Origin: a virus
Virus record (IMG/VR): IMGVR_UViG_3300028025_001880
Coordinates: 1-32,142 of that record
Strand: one strand, 5' to 3'
Length of the DNA: 32,142 nt
Shown here: piece after piece, positions 28,553-32,142 of the stretch
How positions within the stretch are numbered: position 1 is the first letter of the stretch
Layout of the letters: every line of letters begins with the position of its first letter
Program-made: the position numbers and the translations under genes
Notes under the pieces: generated by a model
Told to the model about the DNA's origin: nothing
The model's database searches: none
Seen by the model: only the letters and a program-made list of their open reading frames with translations

Positions 28553-28716
28553 TATTCGTTCTCCTCATCTTCATCGTTAATATTTGTGTCAATATCATCA
28601 TCGTCTTGACAATTTTCACACACCTTGTTTGATTGTTCGTATCTTAAATCTTCTAAGAGATCAATGATACTATCAATTCTATCATCTAAATTTAATTGTT
28701 TTTTCTTTTTAACCAT
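28552..28716 (-). CDS. 54-residue acidic protein with CxxC
   Basis: The ORF begins MVKKKKQLNLDDRIDSIIDL and has a C-E-N-C motif followed by a very acidic tail (QDDDDIDTNINDEDEENE). The ATG is preceded by GGAG with a 6-nt spacer. The lysine-rich head, helix, CxxC and acidic tail suggest a scaffold-like or charge-mimic assembly factor. It lies between the decoration-like and the beta-rich genes. Confidence 0.65.
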   Translation of the reverse strand: MVKKKKQLNLDDRIDSIIDLLEDLRYEQSNKVCENCQDDDDIDTNINDEDEENE

Positions 28717-28735
28717 TTTTTTCTCCGTAGTTAAA

Positions 28736-28755
28736 TGGGGATATTGCTATCCCCA
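28736..28755 (-). terminator. Strong hairpin after the decoration-like gene
   Basis: TGGGGATA (28736-28743) and TATCCCCA (28748-28755) form a perfect 8-bp stem with a TTGC loop 7 bp downstream of the decoration-like stop. The following leftward sequence begins TTTAACT, so termination would be weak. It may stabilise the 3' end of highly expressed head mRNA or partly terminate. Confidence 0.55.
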
Positions 28756-28761
28756 CTATAA

Positions 28762-29109
28762 TTATCGTCTAATGATAACAGTTATATCTAATGGTTGAGT
28801 CGTAGATGACGCACCGTCAGATGTAATAGTTATATATTGACCCTCTGTAACATTGTTAGCAGCTGTTGGTTCAGCAGTATCAATGTCTCCAGCAGCAGAT
28901 TCTGAAAAAGCAACTGTAAATCCACCGCCTGTTACAGCAGTTCCATTTATAGAAGTTGTTACAGCAGAATTAGCTGTTGTTATTGCTCCACCTAATACAG
29001 AAATAATTTTAATAATTTTTCCATCATCAGGTACAGCAATGTTAACTGAACTAGCAGCTGATACATCAGCTAATCTAGCAGTTAAAAAGTAGTCATTAAG
29101 TGTTCTCAT
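28762..29109 (-). CDS. Head decoration-like protein
   Basis: This 115-residue protein begins MRTLNDYFLTARLADVSAAS with VNIAVPDDGKIIKIISVLGG, followed by a Gly/Thr/Ala-rich beta segment and the closing LDITVIIRR. Its size, beta content and place immediately after the major capsid gene, between two hairpins, fit a small capsid decoration or cement protein. Marine short-tailed phages often have a similar LNDYFLTAR start here. The function is inferred. Confidence 0.7.
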   Translation of the reverse strand: MRTLNDYFLTARLADVSAASSVNIAVPDDGKIIKIISVLGGAITTANSAVTTSINGTAVTGGGFTVAFSESAAGDIDTAEPTAANNVTEGQYITITSDGASSTTQPLDITVIIRR

Positions 29110-29172
29110 TTTTTTTTCCTTGTTTGCTTCGTTCCGTCTTTAGACTTCAAAGACCAAACTAAGTTAAGTTAG

Positions 29173-29200
29173 ATATAGGGGAGAATAATCCCCCCTATAT
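29173..29200. terminator. Hairpin downstream of the major capsid gene
   Basis: ATATAGGGG (29173-29181) and CCCCTATAT (29192-29200) form a perfect 9-bp stem with a 10-nt loop just after the capsid stop (29211). The T run (29200-29204) follows on the plus strand, so it is a better rightward than leftward terminator. Leftward, it may be an attenuator or mRNA stabiliser setting the capsid to decoration ratio. Confidence 0.55.
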
Positions 29201-29210
29201 TTTTGGGTTA

Positions 29211-30155
29211 TTATGACGTTGTTAAGTCAGCAATAATTCCTGAACCAGATTCTTGTCTAGATTCAAGAGTATATTCCACTAACAAGAATTGTTTCATAGC
29301 ATCACCAGTTTTTGCTAAATCTTCTAAAGAGAAATCTCTTAAGAAAGCTACAGCGAAAAGCTCTGGAGTTAATACGAAAGCATCTCTAGCTCTTTGGAAT
29401 CTGTTTGGTGTTACTTGTAAAGCACCGAAATCAGATTCGTACACATCAACAGCAGCAACTAATCTTTTGTTTTCAGCTGGGTCAAATCTTGTAGATCCAC
29501 CTGTAAAACCAGAAAGTTTTTGTTTGTTGAAAGAACCAACCATAACCATTGAAGGGTCTCCACCGTTATCCCATACTGATTTGATAACAGTTTTTAGTTG
29601 ATCTTCTGTGAACGCTCTTTGAGTTCCATCAGTTCTAGCATTTGTTCCAGAAGTTCCTGGAGCAGATCCGCCAGATCCAGCACTTTGGTTAGTTTTTAAC
29701 CAAGATCCTAGTCCTGAAAGTTCTCTAGCTGTTGAGTCATCCCCAGCAACTTGAGCATTATTGTCGCAAAGTGATGTTTCCATATCTCTTTTAAGCTCTT
29801 TTGAAGCTTTAGAAATTTGGTAAGCAAGCTCAGAATTTCTTCCAGCTTTGTTAACCACTTCTAACGTTCCGGAAATGATAACAGATTTTGTAGAAATCTG
29901 AGTAACGTTTCCTCTTCTTGTTGTGCTAGACGGTGCAGAAAAAGATACTTCATCTCCTTCAATCTTAGCATTGTCTGCAGCAGCAGATGCTAATGTGTCT
30001 AGTTGCCATTCATGATTCACCGCAGTCGCTTTTGACTTTGCAATGCTTGACATGAAAGGCGTATCAGTTGGAGATATATTATAGATAATATCTGTAAGAT
30101 CTTCTCTAAGTCCAACTGCATCATACTTACTATATGTGCCTGATACTTGTGCCAT
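29211..30155 (-). CDS. Major capsid protein, SU10-like (DUF5309)
   Basis: This 314-residue HK97-fold capsid protein has landmarks close to the family: GLREDLTDIIYNISPTDTPF (residues 15-34), NHEWQLDTLASAAADNAKIE with GDEVSF, RRGNVTQISTKSVIISGT, and the spine-like SELAYQISKASKELKRDMET. AAGGA is 9 nt before the ATG and the gene is flanked by hairpins. It forms the icosahedral shell on the scaffold encoded just upstream. The length is normal for this family, with no extra immunoglobulin-like domain visible. Confidence 0.92.
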   Translation of the reverse strand: MAQVSGTYSKYDAVGLREDLTDIIYNISPTDTPFMSSIAKSKATAVNHEWQLDTLASAAADNAKIEGDEVSFSAPSSTTRRGNVTQISTKSVIISGTLEVVNKAGRNSELAYQISKASKELKRDMETSLCDNNAQVAGDDSTARELSGLGSWLKTNQSAGSGGSAPGTSGTNARTDGTQRAFTEDQLKTVIKSVWDNGGDPSMVMVGSFNKQKLSGFTGGSTRFDPAENKRLVAAVDVYESDFGALQVTPNRFQRARDAFVLTPELFAVAFLRDFSLEDLAKTGDAMKQFLLVEYTLESRQESGSGIIADLTTS

Positions 30156-30167
30156 GTTTATTTTTCC

Positions 30168-31244
30168 TTATTTTTTTTTGTTGGTTATAATGTCATAGAA
30201 GATGCTTGCGGCATCGTTGACATTGCCTGATTTTTTGAGACGACCCAACTTTTCTTTACGCTTCTGAAAATTAATATCAGAGCTATCTTTTTTCACACCA
30301 GAAGATAAAAACTTACCTGGCTTAGATGCTTGCGCAGCTGAGAGAGGTTTAACGTTCTTCATATTTCTGTACTTTAAAGCATCATTCACTAGCATAACAA
30401 TTCTATGGTCATAGATTTGTCCAACTTCAGAATCATTAAATCCGTAAGAATTTAAAAAATTTCTTAAATTGTTTTTAATTGAACTAGCTTTTTGAGCATC
30501 AGTAAATTCTGGCATTTTTTGTGCCAAGATTCTTTGTTGCTCTTGTACGTATGAGTTCAGTTGTCTTTGTTGTTCCTGTTGTAACTTCTGAGCAGCTTCC
30601 ATCATCTTATCCTTTTTAAGTCTAATTTGACGTTCTACTTTTGTAGCTTCAACTGGATCTTCTTCATACAATTTATTCAGATCAACATTGTTGATTTCTG
30701 AATTTAATTGTTGTTGTGTAAAAGCAAGTATCTGATTTAATTCAGACAAACGTTTAGAATAGTCTTGCCTTTGTTGATCCGTTTCAGACTGGAATTGCTT
30801 TTTTTCAAAAGATAATTCTTCTGTCTTTCTACGGTAATCAGCATCTCTGGAATAACCTTTTTTTAATTCATCTAAGGTAACCTTTAATTCTTGACCTGCT
30901 ACTTTTACAGTAAAGGTGGAATCAGGTTCTTTCTGAATGTTATCTGTTTGTTCTTGAGATACTTCAGTTTCAGAAACATCACTAGTCTCTTGTTCTGTTT
31001 CTGTTTGCGTTTCCTCTGTAACCTCAGGTTGATCTGTTTCAGATTCCTGATTTATTGGTTCTTCAGCAACGTCTTGTTGTTCTGTTTGAACTTGAGCTTC
31101 TTGCTCAACTTCAGTTTTTGCTTCTGGTTTTTTAACCTCAGCAATTTTTCCTGTTTGCGGATTAAGCAATCCAGAAATTGATTTTGCAGCTATCTGCACA
31201 TCAGACGCAGCTCCCTTTGTTGGGTTAGCTTGGTACTCTGACAT
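30168..31244 (-). CDS. Scaffold / capsid assembly protein
   Basis: This 358-residue protein lies directly upstream of the major capsid gene. Its N-terminal third is extremely Glu/Gln/Thr-rich (residues 35-105). A compact motif, FTVKVAGQELKVTLDELKKG with YSRDADYRRKTEEL (about residues 110-145), is the conserved capsid-assembly segment, followed by a long coiled coil (145-250, with LNQILAFTQQQLNSEINN) and a basic C-terminus (KLGRLKKSGNV) that would bind the coat. AAGGAG precedes the ATG by 5 nt. The protein should guide shell assembly and leave before packaging. Confidence 0.85.
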   Translation of the reverse strand: MSEYQANPTKGAASDVQIAAKSISGLLNPQTGKIAEVKKPEAKTEVEQEAQVQTEQQDVAEEPINQESETDQPEVTEETQTETEQETSDVSETEVSQEQTDNIQKEPDSTFTVKVAGQELKVTLDELKKGYSRDADYRRKTEELSFEKKQFQSETDQQRQDYSKRLSELNQILAFTQQQLNSEINNVDLNKLYEEDPVEATKVERQIRLKKDKMMEAAQKLQQEQQRQLNSYVQEQQRILAQKMPEFTDAQKASSIKNNLRNFLNSYGFNDSEVGQIYDHRIVMLVNDALKYRNMKNVKPLSAAQASKPGKFLSSGVKKDSSDINFQKRKEKLGRLKKSGNVNDAASIFYDIITNKKK

Positions 31245-31267
31245 ATTGTCTCCTTTTAGTTGAAGTT

Positions 31268-31281
31268 CCGCTATAAAGCGG
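31268..31281 (-). promoter_or_regulatory. Short hairpin upstream of the scaffold gene
   Basis: CCGCT (31268-31272) and AGCGG (31277-31281) form a GC-rich 5-bp stem with a 4-nt loop in the 60-bp gap before the scaffold ribosome site. In this AT-rich genome such a GC stem is conspicuous and might be an RNA-processing or stability element. The evidence is small. Confidence 0.4.
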
Positions 31282-31304
31282 TTGACCTATCCTAATTTTT
31301 ATTA

Positions 31305-31598
31305 TTAGAATTTTTGACCATCAATGGATTTTCTGAAATCTTCTAATTGCTTCTTAGCAAGTTTTCCAGTTTCCATTATCTCAATAAAGTGTTGTTCCAC
31401 TTTTTGAACGATTTGAAATGCTAGCCATAATTTTTCTCTAGCATCTTGTTCGTTAACGCCTGTGTTTAACAGACTTTGAGAGTACAATTTTTTTAAATTC
31501 TCTATCGCTTCCACAAAGATTGGATTTGATAAACCAAGTCTTGCTTTCTCTGATCTACTTAATTCCGATTGGAGTTTCGTTTGATCCATTTCCTGCAT
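31305..31598 (-). CDS. Small protein between portal and scaffold
   Basis: This 97-residue helical protein has ENLKKLYSQSLLNTGVNEQD AREKLWLAFQIVQKVEQHFI in two helices and GKLAKKQLED at the end. The pattern recurs in marine podoviruses between portal and capsid assembly genes (remembered, not searched), perhaps a head-assembly factor. AGGA with a 5-nt spacer supports the ATG at 31598 over the one at 31589. The start overlaps the portal gene end by 44 nt. Confidence 0.7.
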   Translation of the reverse strand: MQEMDQTKLQSELSRSEKARLGLSNPIFVEAIENLKKLYSQSLLNTGVNEQDAREKLWLAFQIVQKVEQHFIEIMETGKLAKKQLEDFRKSIDGQKF

Positions 31599-32142
31599 TT
31601 AATTCCTGTACTTGTTGTCCAAATTCTTGCGTAGCTTTTTGTGCCGCTGTTAAATTCTTAGAAGCATTATTTAATCTAGCTTTAGTTAGATCTACTTCTC
31701 CTTGTAATTTTGCAACGTCAATCTGTGTATTATACTTTAACTCTAATTCTTTCATTTTTGATTGAAAGTCAAGCTGCATTTTTGAATTGTCCATTTGTAA
31801 TTGTCTAAATTGTAATTCCAAATCAGCTTGTTTTCGTTTGTTTTCACTATCTATTCTAGTGAATTCAATTTTTTCAATAGGCGTTAAAGCAGGTGGTTGC
31901 GGTGGTTGAACATACTGCATACCAACATCTGGGTTAACAAAGTAATTCTCTGTATTTTTAAGACCAGCATTTTCAATCATCTTAGATAACGTATTATAAA
32001 TATTTTTTAAAGTTACCATTGGATATTCTTTATTGCCTTGCAAAGTAAATGCTTGCATTTGTTTTTCAAGAATACTGTTTAAAATAACTAATTGTTGTTC
32101 TTTAGAACCAGAACCTAATCCAACTACAATATTAATATTATA
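31555..32142 (-). CDS. Portal protein, C-terminal part (gene runs off window)
   Basis: The frame is open through the right edge: before the first internal ATG (32058) there are 28 more codons in frame (YNINIVVGLGSGSKEQQLVI ...), so the true start lies beyond 32142. The visible part carries VVGLGSGSKEQQ, then MVTLKNIYNTLSKMIENAGL with NTENYFVNPD and the Pro-rich YVQPPQPPALTPIEKIE, followed by a coiled-coil tail (LELQFRQLQMDNSKMQ). This is the C-terminal pattern of P22-like portals in marine podoviruses. Portals form the dodecameric ring for DNA packaging. Confidence 0.85.
   Translation of the reverse strand, partial: YNINIVVGLGSGSKEQQLVILNSILEKQMQAFTLQGNKEYPMVTLKNIYNTLSKMIENAGLKNTENYFVNPDVGMQYVQPPQPPALTPIEKIEFTRIDSENKRKQADLELQFRQLQMDNSKMQLDFQSKMKELELKYNTQIDVAKLQGEVDLTKARLNNASKNLTAAQKATQEFGQQVQELNAGNGSNETPIGIK

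Noticed and set aside
1-32142. CRISPR arrays, tRNA genes, integrase or attachment sites
   Set aside because: No spaced direct-repeat array, cloverleaf-like sequence or recombinase motif was found on either strand by reading.

Overview
The window is almost entirely one AT-rich tailed-phage genome, or a large contig of one. It has the short-tailed (podovirus) structural set: a P22-like portal, scaffold, an SU10-like (DUF5309) major capsid protein, a tail adaptor, a candidate nozzle, fibres, internal virion proteins, holin and T4-type lysozyme. The low GC, the many tiny genes, and the absence of any visible DNA polymerase, RNA polymerase, integrase or tRNA resemble marine podoviruses of the HTVC010P kind that infect SAR11 (Pelagibacter). 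That assignment is inference from composition and gene style, not from a search. The large terminase and most of the portal are not present and should lie beyond the window ends. If the genome is circular or terminally redundant, the leftward gene cut at position 1 and the portal cut at 32142 face each other across a missing stretch of a few kb.

Layout. Positions 1-3728 hold a leftward unit: a nuclease-like protein at its promoter-proximal end, a chain of micro-genes joined by ATGA overlaps, an orphan adenine methyltransferase, a stand-alone DnaA domain IV protein, a winged-helix protein, then a 286-bp non-coding control region (iteron-like repeats, an 18-bp palindrome and two 15-bp operator-like palindromes), then a partial gene in the position expected for a small terminase. 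Positions 3729-3902 are a divergent promoter region. Positions 3903-6823 hold a rightward early unit: RecB/Cas4-like exonuclease, single-strand annealing protein, SSB-like protein, DUF3310 protein, LexA-type DNA-binding protein and small ORFs. It ends at a clear terminator hairpin (6920-6950).

From 32142 leftward to 6956 runs the late unit, in transcription order: portal, small linker protein, scaffold, major capsid, decoration-like protein, small beta proteins, adaptor, nozzle, long repeat-bearing fibre, further fibre proteins with a chaperone-like protein, a structural protein, GNAT-like gp13-type protein, three smaller internal virion proteins, a 1054-residue internal virion protein, a coiled-coil/TM protein, nuclease, lysozyme, 3TM holin, two exported Thr/Ser-rich proteins and a tail of small proteins.

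Working together: the exonuclease and annealing protein suggest recombination-dependent replication. The DnaA-IV and winged-helix proteins next to an iteron-like region suggest that the phage recruits the host replisome instead of encoding its own. Many genes under 60 codons (2153-2984, 4783-4869, 6334-6823, 6956-7081, 10255-10380, 19303-19743, 22207-22383, 25611-25766, 28552-28716) were read directly from the sequence and fit the gene spacing precisely.
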